17,078 nt of DNA from CAYLLN01 sp040901775 (GTDB lineage Bacteria; Planctomycetota; Planctomycetia; Pirellulales; Pirellulaceae). The notes beneath the pieces were generated by a model. The model was not told the DNA's origin and searched no databases. It was given only the letters and a program-made list of their open reading frames with translations. Where the stretch lies: contig JBBDYF010000211.1 of assembly GCA_040901775.1 (NCBI GenBank), positions 1 to 17,078 on the forward strand, in the 5' to 3' direction. This document shows positions 1 to 7,483 of this stretch, piece by piece. Each line of letters begins with the position of its first letter. Positions within the stretch are counted from its first letter, which is position 1. Position numbers and translations under genes: made by a program.

Positions 1-81
1 AATTGGCCCCGCGTGAAGATAAGCACCGGCAGCCTGCTACAAGCGTGTCTAGCATAAGGCTTCCAGTACAAGGGTCAGGGC

Positions 82-660
82 GTGGCATTTTCAGACATCG
101 ACCGGCAGTTGCTTCAGCGTTGCCTGGCCCGCCAGCCGCGAGCCTGGGAAGATTTCGTCGATCGTTTCTTGGGTTTGGTCGTCCATGTGGTCAATCACAC
201 CGCGCAAACCCGTTCGATTGCGATTACGAGCCCCGATCGAGAAGATTTGGTGGCCGACGTGTTCACGGCCCTCTTGGCCGATGACTTTGCTGCCTTGCGG
301 CGGTTTCGCGGGCAAAGCAGCCTGGCCACTTATCTGACGGTGATTGCCCGCCGCGTCGTCGTCCGCGAACTGCTAAAACGGCGGATCATTCCCAATTTGT
401 CCGATACCTCGGAAATCGACGACGTGCCCGACGAGCAGGAATCGGTCGAGCAGCGCCTGAGCAACCGCGAGGAAGTCGAACGGCTGCTGGACGATTTAGA
501 AGGGGACGAGGCCAACGTCGTTCGCCTCTACCACCTGGAAGGCAAGTCGTACGACGAGATCAGTCGCCAGACCGGAGTGCCGGCCAACAGCGTCGGCCCC
601 ATGCTGAGCCGGGCTCGGGCCAAGCTGCGTCAGCACGGGCTGGACACAGCGGCCCGGTAA
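82..660 (+). CDS. RNA polymerase sigma factor, sigma-70 family (ECF-like)
   Basis: The 192-residue product has the two-domain plan of a short sigma factor that directs RNA polymerase to a set of promoters. Region 2 spans about residues 15-100, with the conserved-type stretch DLVADVFTALL followed by LATYLTVIARR (81-91). Region 4 spans about 128-185, with a helix-turn-helix around YDEISRQTGVPANSVGPMLSRAR (157-179), given here only by its ends as Y157 to R179. An acidic linker (110-128) joins them. The start is GTG at 82, preceded by a purine-rich stretch (AGGGTCAGGG). No anti-sigma gene is seen nearby; the next gene, coxD, converges on it, so this gene's partners may lie to the left of the window. 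The family call is confident; the regulon is unknown. Planctomycetes carry many such sigma factors, so proximity to the respiratory operon is not evidence of control. Confidence 0.9.
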   Translation: MAFSDIDRQLLQRCLARQPRAWEDFVDRFLGLVVHVVNHTAQTRSIAITSPDREDLVADVFTALLADDFAALRRFRGQSSLATYLTVIARRVVVRELLKRRIIPNLSDTSEIDDVPDEQESVEQRLSNREEVERLLDDLEGDEANVVRLYHLEGKSYDEISRQTGVPANSVGPMLSRARAKLRQHGLDTAAR

Positions 661-764
661 CGAACCTGGGAAGCTCAAAATCGGGTGCCACGCCCACGGA
701 TCCTCGTCATCCAACCTCGCCCCCGGGTAGAACATTCGCGGCGGGTGCTTCAAACGGAACTTTG
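661..764. other. Convergent intergenic spacer, sigma factor / coxD
   Basis: This 104-bp stretch lies between two converging genes and should hold the transcription ends of both. I see no convincing hairpin followed by a T-run. It contains the word GGTGCCACG (684-692), which is also found in the hairpin at 16571-16596, so a decayed copy of that repeat is possible but weakly supported. Confidence 0.4.
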
Positions 765-1055
765 CTAATGCGGCAGCGCCGGCCAGTCGCGCGTCAGATA
801 GTCGCTCAATGTCAGGCCAAATAGAATGGCCAGCCAGAAAAAGCCCGCCCCTGCCACCAGCCAGATGAGCGGCCGGCTGTAGCGAACGTGCATGAAGTAC
901 AGCAGGATCAATACTGCCTTGACGCTGGCGATGCCCGCGGCGACCGGCAGGCTCCACGCACCCAGTTCGTATCGCGACACGCCCACCGTCAGCAGTAGCA
1001 AGACCATCAGGGCGGCAAACACCAGATAGTACAGGTTGTCGGTCGGATGACGCAT
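765..1055 (-). CDS. coxD: Cytochrome c oxidase subunit IV (prokaryotic type)
   Basis: The 96-residue protein has three predicted membrane helices (about 8-27, 34-55 and 62-84). It matches the small subunit IV of caa3-type oxidases, with the characteristic core SVKAVLILLYFMHVRYS (44-60) in which K46 and the FMH segment stand out. The subunit packs against the catalytic core and probably helps its assembly or stability; it binds no cofactor. It is the last gene of the operon and the only one not overlapping its upstream neighbour: there is a 15-nt gap from coxC. The ATG is preceded by AGAAGGAAC, a close but plausible Shine-Dalgarno sequence. Position, length and the core motif agree; the sequence itself is weakly conserved in this family. 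Confidence 0.88.
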   Translation of the reverse strand: MRHPTDNLYYLVFAALMVLLLLTVGVSRYELGAWSLPVAAGIASVKAVLILLYFMHVRYSRPLIWLVAGAGFFWLAILFGLTLSDYLTRDWPALPH

Positions 1056-1070
1056 GTTCCTTCTCTGTCG

Positions 1071-1733
1071 TTAATGACCGCCACTGCGAACCGCAATCAG
1101 GTAAAAGAACGGAAACAGATAGACCCACACCAGATCGACGAAGTGCCAGTACAGTCCGATGTTGTGGACCGGCAGCGACCGCTCGCCCAACAGGCCGCCG
1201 CGCCAGGCCAGGACCGCCAACGCAAGGAGCATGAAAATTCCCACCACCATGTGAAAGGCGTGCAAGCCGGTCATCAGGAAGTACAAGTTGAGAAAGGTGA
1301 CGAGGCCGGCGCGGCGGCCGGTATCGTAGGCGAAGGGAAAGCCACCAAACGGGATCAGCCCCTCTTCGTACTTGTGGTGGTACTCGTACGACTTGATTCC
1401 CAAAAAGACGACTCCCAGCAGCGTCGTCGCCACGAGCAGGGCCACCAGCCGGCGGCGCTGCGACTGGCCGGCGGCCCGAACCGCCAGCGCCATGCTCAGA
1501 CTGCTGGTCAACAGCACGGCCGTGTTGATGGTTCCCAGCGTCACATCCATCGTTTCGCTCCCGGCGACGAATTCCGCCGGATACCAAGCGCGAAACACGC
1601 AATAGGCAAGGAACAATCCGCCAAAGAACATAATCTCGGTCGTCAGGAACAGCCACATCCCCAGCTCGCCCGCATCGCGCTGCTGCTCGAGGTTTTCGAA
1701 ATGGTGGGCCAAGGCCCGCGAGTGTTCAGCCAA
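1071..1733 (-). CDS. coxC: Cytochrome c oxidase subunit III
   Basis: The 220-residue membrane protein has five or more predicted helices, the short bacterial form of subunit III found in caa3 oxidases. Family hallmarks include the N-terminal LGMWLFLTTEIMFFGGLF (24-41, with E33 in the helix), the segment GIKSYEYHHK (112-121, E117 in the position typical of this subunit) and the C-terminal WHFVDLVWVYLFPFFYL (196-212). It binds no metal and is thought to stabilise subunit I and its proton uptake. The start is a TTG that overlaps the end of coxA by 8 nt. It is chosen because AGGAG sits 7 nt upstream and because the resulting N-terminus, starting MAEHSRALAHHFENLEQ, reads like other members of the family. 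The next methionine would remove the beginning of helix 1. Confidence 0.94.
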   Translation of the reverse strand: MAEHSRALAHHFENLEQQRDAGELGMWLFLTTEIMFFGGLFLAYCVFRAWYPAEFVAGSETMDVTLGTINTAVLLTSSLSMALAVRAAGQSQRRRLVALLVATTLLGVVFLGIKSYEYHHKYEEGLIPFGGFPFAYDTGRRAGLVTFLNLYFLMTGLHAFHMVVGIFMLLALAVLAWRGGLLGERSLPVHNIGLYWHFVDLVWVYLFPFFYLIAVRSGGH

Positions 1734-3375
1734 CGGGAAGCTCCTGTTCCTCGCGCGCCTTCCGCTGGGTGTCGTCGGGATCGAAGTTGTACGCCTCTTC
1801 CTCGACGATTGGCACGCGATCGAAGTTGTACGTCGGCGGCGGCGAGGGGGTCTGCCATTCCAGACCGGTGTGGCCGAACGGGTTGGGCGGGGCCGGCGCG
1901 CCGTACCACAGCGACCACGTCAGGTAGGTGATCGGAAAGAAGTAGCCAAACGCCAGGATCGACGCCCCCGCCGACGACATGACATTCAGCACCTGCCACT
2001 CTTCCGGATAGACATGATACCTACGCGGCATGCCCAGGTATCCCAGGATGAACTGAGGAAAGAATGTCAAATTGAAGCCGGCGAAGATGAGCACGGCGGA
2101 AAAGCGGGCCCAGCCTTCGGGATACATTCGGCCCGTCATCTTGGGCCACCAGAAATGGATTCCTCCCAGGTACGCCATCACGGTTCCCCCGACCATGATG
2201 TAGTGAAAATGAGCAACGATGAAGTAGGTGTCGTGTACGTGCCTATCAATCGCCAGCGTCGCCAGGAAGAGACCCGTCAATCCTCCGACCGTAAACAGGC
2301 CGATGAACCCGAGCGCATACAACATCGGCGTGTTATAAGAGATGGAAGCCTTATACAAGGTGGCCGTCCAGTTGAATACTTTGACCGCGGAGGGAATGGC
2401 CACAAGAAAACTGAGCATCGAGAAGACCAACCCGGCATAAGGAGACTGTCCGCTGACGAACATATGGTGGCCCCACACTAAAAAACTGAGCACGGCGATC
2501 GCAAAGCTGGAGAAGCCGATAAAGGCATACCCGAACGGCCGGCGGCGAGAAAAGCAGGCCACCAACTCGCTGACGACCCCCATTGCGGGCAAAATCATGA
2601 TGTACACCGCCGGGTGCGAATAAAACCAGAACAGGTGCTGAAAAAGGAGCGGATCCCCTCCCAGGGCCGGATCGAAGATGCCAATGCCAAACAGCCGCTC
2701 CAACCCGACGAGCAGGATGGCGAGCGTCACTACCGGCGTGGCGAGCACCATGATCAAGCTCGTGGCATACATCGACCAGATGAACAGCGGCAGCCGGAAC
2801 CAGGTCTGCCCTGGGGCCCGCATCATGTGCGTGGTGACAATAAAATTGAGCCCCGTCAGAATCGACGAGAATCCGGTGATAAATACCCCCACGGCGGTCG
2901 TCATCACATAGGTGTTCGAGTACGTACTGCTGTAAGGCGTATAGAAGGTCCAGCCGGTATCGACCCCTCCGGCCAGAATGGCCCACAAGGTGAGCAGGCC
3001 GCCAAACGCAAACAGGTAATAGCTGAGCAGGTTGAGCCGCGGAAACGCCAGGTCGCGGGCCCCCAGCATCAGTGGCACCAGAAAGTTCCCCAACACCGTG
3101 GGAATGCTGGGTATCAGAAAGAAGAAGATCATCGTGATGCCGTGAATCGTAAACAGTTTGTTGTACGTTTCCGATTCCACCAGGTCGCCGGCGGGGGTCA
3201 TCAGCTCCAGTCGGACGATGGTCGCCGCCACCCCGCCGATGACGAAGAAAAACGTGATCGTCAGCAAATACAGGATGGCGATCCGCTTGTGGTCGAGCGT
3301 AAACAGCCAGGTGTGCAGGCTGTAGGAAGCATTCAGGTAGTTGCGCGGCGGTCTCGCGGCGGCGGGCAGGTTCAT
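1726..3375 (-). CDS. coxA: Cytochrome c oxidase subunit I, caa3-type, A2-like
   Basis: This 549-residue protein is the catalytic subunit of a haem-copper oxidase and reduces O2 to water in the inner membrane. About 12 helices are visible. Haem ligands are H78 (TIHG), H389 and H391 (AHFHY); CuB ligands are H254, H303 and H304, with the cross-link tyrosine at Y258. The helix VI segment reads FYSHPAVY (251-258): the glutamate of A1 oxidases is alanine and a Tyr-Ser pair precedes the histidine, the known A2-type signature. The D-channel entry aspartate is kept (D108 in GARDLAFPRLN). By eye, the K-channel lysine of A1 enzymes aligns with N348 in SISYNTPMLYA. The ATG overlaps the coxB stop by 4 nt (ATGA). 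The C-terminal soluble tail (about 493-549) is rich in Pro and Glu. Confidence 0.97.
   Translation of the reverse strand: MNLPAAARPPRNYLNASYSLHTWLFTLDHKRIAILYLLTITFFFVIGGVAATIVRLELMTPAGDLVESETYNKLFTIHGITMIFFFLIPSIPTVLGNFLVPLMLGARDLAFPRLNLLSYYLFAFGGLLTLWAILAGGVDTGWTFYTPYSSTYSNTYVMTTAVGVFITGFSSILTGLNFIVTTHMMRAPGQTWFRLPLFIWSMYATSLIMVLATPVVTLAILLVGLERLFGIGIFDPALGGDPLLFQHLFWFYSHPAVYIMILPAMGVVSELVACFSRRRPFGYAFIGFSSFAIAVLSFLVWGHHMFVSGQSPYAGLVFSMLSFLVAIPSAVKVFNWTATLYKASISYNTPMLYALGFIGLFTVGGLTGLFLATLAIDRHVHDTYFIVAHFHYIMVGGTVMAYLGGIHFWWPKMTGRMYPEGWARFSAVLIFAGFNLTFFPQFILGYLGMPRRYHVYPEEWQVLNVMSSAGASILAFGYFFPITYLTWSLWYGAPAPPNPFGHTGLEWQTPSPPPTYNFDRVPIVEEEAYNFDPDDTQRKAREEQELPVG
1741..1745 (-). promoter_or_regulatory. 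Shine-Dalgarno for coxC TTG start
   Basis: AGGAG on the minus strand lies 7 nt before the TTG at 1733, inside the coxA coding sequence. It decides the non-ATG start of coxC. Confidence 0.75.
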
Positions 3376-4397
3376 GGTGTTTCGACTTTCGCTTTCCCAG
3401 GCGGGGCATTTTCGCTCGTCGCGTCGTCCGCATCGGGCGCGGGGCTGGACTTGGCCGGCGGGCCGGGGGGCGCGAGCGACTTGATCTCGGCAATCAATTG
3501 CAGCAGCCCTTCTTCGCCGATCTGACCTTCGTAGGCGGGCATGATCGGCTGGTAGCCGGCGACCACTTTGGCGGCTGGGCGGAGGATCGATTCGCGGAGG
3601 TAGGTTTCGTCGGCGACGACCGTCTGGCCGTTTTGCAGCGGGACCGTCTGGCCGAACAGGCCGACCAGCGAGGGGCCGCGGCCGGTGGCGCCCCCGCCCA
3701 GATGGCAGGTACCGCACCGCAACTGCTCGAACAACATGCGGCCCGCCGCAGCCGGGGCTTGCCCGTCGCTCTTGCCGCTCAGCCAGGCCTGGTACTGGCT
3801 CGGCTCCAGCACATGGACCGTCCCCCGCATCTCCGAATGTTTCGCTCCGCAGTATTCGGCGCAGAACAGGTGATAGCGGCCCACCTTCGTCGGCTTGAAC
3901 CAGAGCGTGGTATAGCGGCCCGGCAGCACATCTTGTTTGACGCGAAATGCCGGGACGTACAGGCTGTGGATCACATCTTCTGAAATCATGTTGATTCGAA
4001 TCGGCTGGTTCAGTGGAACGTGCAGATCGTTGATCTCTGTATTTCCTTCGGGATGCTGAAACTTCCACATCCACTGGCGGGCGACGCAGCTTATCTCCAT
4101 GGCCCCGGCCGGCGGGCGAAACTGCTGCATATAGATCCGCGCTCCCCAGAAGAACATCACCATCATCAGCGGGAAGGGAATCGCGATCCAGCTCAGTTCC
4201 ATGAGAAAGAAATGCCCGGCTCGCTGCGTGCGATTGGCCGGCGATCCGCGGCGGTATTTGATCGCGAAGAAGACGATCAAAAAAGCGATCAGCACGGTGA
4301 AGAAGCCGCTAAACAGAATGAGAAACAGGTACAGGGCGTCCACCTCGGCCGCGAACGACGACGCTTGCTCGGGCATCCATTGGAAGTCGTTGCTCAT
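3372..4397 (-). CDS. coxB: Cytochrome c oxidase subunit II with fused cytochrome c (caa3)
   Basis: The 341-residue protein accepts electrons and passes them to subunit I. It has an N-terminal pair of membrane helices (about 20-46 and 63-85). A periplasmic cupredoxin domain carries the CuA site: H144, C179, E181, C183, H187 and M190 in the segment CAEYCGAKHSEM. A C-terminal class I cytochrome c domain follows, with CGTCH (228-232) and a likely axial Met286 in QPIMPAYEG. The fused haem c makes this a caa3-type enzyme. The last ~30 residues are a Pro/Ala/Asp/Glu-rich tail. The ATG at 4397 overlaps the SCO stop by 4 nt. No separate soluble cytochrome c is encoded here, so direct transfer from ActA/ActE of complex III to this domain is plausible. 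Confidence 0.97.
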   Translation of the reverse strand: MSNDFQWMPEQASSFAAEVDALYLFLILFSGFFTVLIAFLIVFFAIKYRRGSPANRTQRAGHFFLMELSWIAIPFPLMMVMFFWGARIYMQQFRPPAGAMEISCVARQWMWKFQHPEGNTEINDLHVPLNQPIRINMISEDVIHSLYVPAFRVKQDVLPGRYTTLWFKPTKVGRYHLFCAEYCGAKHSEMRGTVHVLEPSQYQAWLSGKSDGQAPAAAGRMLFEQLRCGTCHLGGGATGRGPSLVGLFGQTVPLQNGQTVVADETYLRESILRPAAKVVAGYQPIMPAYEGQIGEEGLLQLIAEIKSLAPPGPPAKSSPAPDADDATSENAPPGKAKVETP

Positions 4398-5266
4398 GGG
4401 GCGGGTTCCTGCTGGGCAAGGTTCTCCGGGACGAGCGCTCGCGGCTCTGCCGCACGCGTGGCATCCGCCGAGCGGCGGGCCTCGCGACGAAACATGACGA
4501 ACAAAAAGCTCCCCAAAACGGCGACGGTCAACAGGCCCGCCAGGCGGAGCACTCCGGAGATGACCAGCCCATACTTGCCGGTCGCCGGGTCGTAGTGAAA
4601 GCACAACAGCAGCACCTGGTCGGCCAGGGTGCCGATTCGTCCTTGCGAGCTTTCCACCAGTCCCAAGCGAAGATCGGTGGGGTGGTATTCGATGCCGTAG
4701 AAGTACCGCGAAATGCGGCCATCGGGCGTCAGGACGATGATCCCGCTGGGATGGGCATACTGGCCCGATTTGGCGTCGTAGTGGTAGCGGTAGCCCACCG
4801 TGCGCGCGAGGCGGTCGATCGCCACTTGTTCGCCGGTCAAAAAGTGCCACCCCTCTTCGGCCCCCGGCCGGCGATAGCTGCCGGCATAACGCTGTTTCTT
4901 GGCGGCGGCCATTTCAGGCGTTTCGTCGGGGTCGATGCTGACCGAGATCACTTCGTAGTCGGTCCCCATCTGCAGCGGAAGCGCCTGGCTCGATTTCAAA
5001 AACCCATTGAGCACCTGCGTGCAAAGCATGGGACAGCGAAAGTAAACCAGGTTCAGCACGACCGGCTTGCCGCGGAAATACTCGCGGAGCTGCACCTCGC
5101 GGCCCGCTTCGTCGCGGAATTTCAAATCGAGCGGAACCTGCCGGTCGAGATGCTGATCCAGCCCCACCTGCTGGGCGATCTGCCGCAGGTTGGGCGGGGC
5201 GTCGGCCGTCGCCTGACGGCAGACGAGCAGCACCAACAGCAGTACGACCCGATTCAAGTATCTCAT
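4394..5266 (-). CDS. SCO1/SenC-family copper chaperone for CuA assembly
   Basis: The 290-residue protein has a thioredoxin-like SCO domain. It carries the copper-binding CPMLC (C78 and C82) and the conserved histidine H172 in YAHPSG. It begins with a signal sequence or anchor (about 1-22) and, unlike the classic N-terminally anchored SCO proteins, has a clear membrane helix near the C-terminus (about 234-258) followed by a basic tail. The copper domain should face the periplasm. SCO proteins deliver copper to, or reduce the cysteines of, the CuA site of subunit II. The gene lies directly before coxB and overlaps it by 4 nt, which fits that job. The ATG overlaps the stop of the upstream small membrane protein by 4 nt. 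Confidence 0.93.
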   Translation of the reverse strand: MRYLNRVVLLLVLLVCRQATADAPPNLRQIAQQVGLDQHLDRQVPLDLKFRDEAGREVQLREYFRGKPVVLNLVYFRCPMLCTQVLNGFLKSSQALPLQMGTDYEVISVSIDPDETPEMAAAKKQRYAGSYRRPGAEEGWHFLTGEQVAIDRLARTVGYRYHYDAKSGQYAHPSGIIVLTPDGRISRYFYGIEYHPTDLRLGLVESSQGRIGTLADQVLLLCFHYDPATGKYGLVISGVLRLAGLLTVAVLGSFLFVMFRREARRSADATRAAEPRALVPENLAQQEPAP

Positions 5267-5661
5267 GGTTGCTCCTCCGCGGGCTGTTGCTGGCGCTCGA
5301 TGTAAAGGTCGATCGCCCGCTCGACGGGAATCTGCACGACCCCTTGCGCGCGATCGACCCAGGCATAACGCGTCATCAGGCGTTCTTGTTCCTGTTGGTA
5401 CTGCCGGTAGTCGCGGAGGGACGCTGCTTGCAAGTGCGGCAAGGGGGGCGTCTGCTTGGTATCGGCTAGGGGCGAGAGCCGAGGGTCGCTTGCCCGCGCC
5501 AGTGCGTCGTAACGGTGCATCAAGAACCAGAGCCCGATCAGGACGATCGCCACCCCGGCGGCGGTCGCCGTCGCGAGCCCCAGAATCGCCCGGACGTTGA
5601 CGTCCGCGGTTTCGTGTCCCGCCCGCAGCGAACGCTCATCAGGTGGCGTGGGTAAAGTCAC
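5263..5661 (-). CDS. Uncharacterised single-helix membrane protein of the ACIII-caa3 operon
   Basis: This 132-residue protein sits between actF and the SCO gene. The N-terminal 24 residues are hydrophilic, one membrane helix spans about 25-47, and the rest is a soluble domain. Its strongest feature is the stretch from Y99 to L119 (YAWVDRAQGVVQIPVERAID). As I recall, a similar pattern (Y-x-WVD...G-x-x-x-IPI-x-x-A) occurs in small proteins encoded beside SCO and caa3 genes in other phyla; I could not search to confirm. The GTG start forms a GTGA overlap with the actF stop and the gene ends in an ATGA overlap with SCO, so it is clearly translated as part of the module. No cofactor motif is seen. 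An accessory or assembly role for ACIII or the CuA site is inference. It does not resemble a known ActG to me. Confidence 0.85.
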   Translation of the reverse strand: MTLPTPPDERSLRAGHETADVNVRAILGLATATAAGVAIVLIGLWFLMHRYDALARASDPRLSPLADTKQTPPLPHLQAASLRDYRQYQQEQERLMTRYAWVDRAQGVVQIPVERAIDLYIERQQQPAEEQP

Positions 5662-6824
5662 TCGGTGGTCCTTGCGTGCGCGGGATCGTAAACGGGAATC
5701 GCGGCTCGGATCGACAATCGCCAGGCAAAAGCCGAGAGCCAAAAGCCGCCGATCGCCAGCGGGGTGACCAGCAGCCACCCACTCAGCGCGAATCGGCCGG
5801 GCGAGAACGTCGGCAGCACCAGCCATGCCAGATCGATCATCCGCATGGCCAGCAGCAGCAGTGCCACGCGAATCAGTTGCCGCGGCTCGCGCTTGATCCG
5901 CCGCTGCAACAGCAGCAAAAACGGGACCGCAAAATGCAGCCCGGCCAACAGCGCCGCCACGATCTGCCAGCCTCCCCGGCTGCGGTGGATGTACCAGGGA
6001 GTATCTTCCGGCAAATTTCCCGACCAGATGATCAGAAACTGCATGAACGAGGCATAGCTCCAGAACATGACAAACGCCAACAACAAACTGGATAAATCTT
6101 GCAAGCGCGACGCGGTAAGCGTGCTCGACCAGGGAGGCTCGCTCTGTAACAGGGAGGCCGCCAGGATGGCAAACGAAAGCCCCGAAACGCTCTGCGCTCC
6201 CATGAAGAGCACGCCGAACATGCTCGAGTACCAGTGCGGTTCGAGCGACATCACCCAATCGACGGCGGCGAAGGTGACCGCGAGCGCCCAGACGATCAGG
6301 CCCCCGCCGCTGAGCCGCACGAGACGCCGCTCGCGACGGCGCTGCCCGGGCGGGCCTTCCTGCGCCGACCAGCGACTCAGCAGCCAGCCCAAGGCGGCCC
6401 ACAATACAAAATAGACCGCGGCGCGGACCTCCCAGGCGGGGACGTTCAAGTAGCGAATCTTTTGCCGCACGAGCTCGTCGTTGGCGATGACTTCCGGGCG
6501 CGCCCAGGGATACAGCGTCTGGATGCCCAGTACGAGCGGCAAAAACAGCAGGGCCAGCAGCAAGGTATTGCCGTAGCTCGCTTCCAGAATTCGCCGAATC
6601 GGCAGGCCCCAGCCCCCACCGGTCAAATGGTGCAGCATGGCGATCGCCAGCGAGCCGAGCGAAATGCCCAGCCAAAATAAATAGCCGACGAGGTAGGCTG
6701 GAAAGAATCGGTCGGGGTCGATCCAGGCGCCGAGCGCGCACAAGATTCCCGCCACCAGGGCTACCAGCAGCGACCAGCGGCGCAAGCGCTGCAAGGCGGG
6801 TATTTCCAGCGGTGGATGCGTCAC
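5658..6824 (-). CDS. actF: Alternative complex III subunit ActF (multi-helix membrane subunit)
   Basis: The 388-residue, very hydrophobic protein has about ten predicted helices. It occupies the position after the monoheme cytochrome, as in act operons. ActF is the second large membrane subunit of alternative complex III (quinol:cytochrome c or electron-acceptor oxidoreductase). It is related to ActC and NrfD and is proposed to help in proton movement and support the membrane core. Recognisable stretches are FPAYLVGYLFWLGISLGSLA (41-60), VDWVMSLEPHWYSSMFG (188-204) and SYASFMQFLIIWSGNLPED (256-274). The GTG start forms GTGA with the actE stop. The frame remains open for over 100 codons upstream, but that part overlaps actE and lacks membrane character. 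The call rests on both sequence and position. Confidence 0.92.
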   Translation of the reverse strand: MTHPPLEIPALQRLRRWSLLVALVAGILCALGAWIDPDRFFPAYLVGYLFWLGISLGSLAIAMLHHLTGGGWGLPIRRILEASYGNTLLLALLFLPLVLGIQTLYPWARPEVIANDELVRQKIRYLNVPAWEVRAAVYFVLWAALGWLLSRWSAQEGPPGQRRRERRLVRLSGGGLIVWALAVTFAAVDWVMSLEPHWYSSMFGVLFMGAQSVSGLSFAILAASLLQSEPPWSSTLTASRLQDLSSLLLAFVMFWSYASFMQFLIIWSGNLPEDTPWYIHRSRGGWQIVAALLAGLHFAVPFLLLLQRRIKREPRQLIRVALLLLAMRMIDLAWLVLPTFSPGRFALSGWLLVTPLAIGGFWLSAFAWRLSIRAAIPVYDPAHARTTE

Positions 6825-7483
6825 GGCGCGGCCTCCGGCGGAGGCTCGTCGGATGTTTGCGTAACTGCCGCTTCCAAGGCGGCCCGCTGGGCGACGGGCA
6901 CGTCGTCGAGCGTGGCGTTCTGGCTCAGTTGCAGCACCCGCACGTAGGCGATGATCGCCCAGCGATCGGCAGGCTCGATCCGGTCGGAAAAGCGGGGCAT
7001 TGCACCGAACCCGTTGGTGATGACATCGAAGAAATGCCCCGCCGGCGCGTCGCGCAGCCGCTGGGTATGATACGAAGGGGGCCGACGAAAACCGCGGCGC
7101 ACGATCATCCCGTCGCCCGACCCGGTCGCAGCGTGGCACACGGCGCAGTAGATGTTAAACCGCTCGCGACCGCGCTCGACGAGCGCCCGATCGACGAGCG
7201 CCTGATCGACCCCGACGGGCAGCTCGGCCACGAACTGGCCCCCTTGTTTGCCAGTCGAGAAGGCTTCGTCCTGATTCAGTTCGCCCCGGGCCACCGTGCC
7301 GGCCACCGGCAGGCGAGCCGACTGGCCGTCCGGGAAAAAGTCGCTCGCTTCGAGCACCTCGTAGCGGGGTTGATCGTGCATATCGCGATGGCAGCCGGCG
7401 CACGACCACACCGCGCACGACAACGTGGCGGCCAACCAAGTGGCCGGCAGCGGCGACTGCGACTTTGTGCGACTACGAGTCAT
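6821..7483 (-). CDS. actE: Alternative complex III subunit ActE (monoheme cytochrome c)
   Basis: The 220-residue periplasmic cytochrome c has a single CAVCH haem motif (113-117) and a probable axial methionine M162 in FGAMPRF. The N-terminus is hydrophobic (13-30) and ends in CAGC with C31, so it may be a lipoprotein anchored through that cysteine. The lipobox is imperfect because of the upstream Cys/Trp residues. The domain is a class I cytochrome c, followed by an Ala/Pro-rich tail. In alternative complex III this subunit carries one haem next to ActA and is a candidate exit point for electrons toward the oxidase. The ATG overlaps the actD stop (ATGA); the end overlaps actF (GTGA). Confidence 0.93.
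   Translation of the reverse strand: MTRSRTKSQSPLPATWLAATLSCAVWSCAGCHRDMHDQPRYEVLEASDFFPDGQSARLPVAGTVARGELNQDEAFSTGKQGGQFVAELPVGVDQALVDRALVERGRERFNIYCAVCHAATGSGDGMIVRRGFRRPPSYHTQRLRDAPAGHFFDVITNGFGAMPRFSDRIEPADRWAIIAYVRVLQLSQNATLDDVPVAQRAALEAAVTQTSDEPPPEAAP

Noticed and set aside
1047..1931. Long plus-strand open frame antisense to coxC/coxD
   Set aside because: It is highly polar, rich in Gln, Arg and His, has no family motif and mirrors well-identified membrane genes; high G+C makes such shadows common.
2351..3493. Minus-strand open frame of 380 codons overlapping coxA/coxB in another frame
   Set aside because: It is a frame-shifted reading of coxA; the Arg/Pro/His-rich product has no family features.
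6825..7139. Upstream extension of actF
   Set aside because: It would overlap actE by over 300 nt and the residues are Arg-rich and non-membrane; the GTG at 6824 forms a GTGA overlap like its neighbours.
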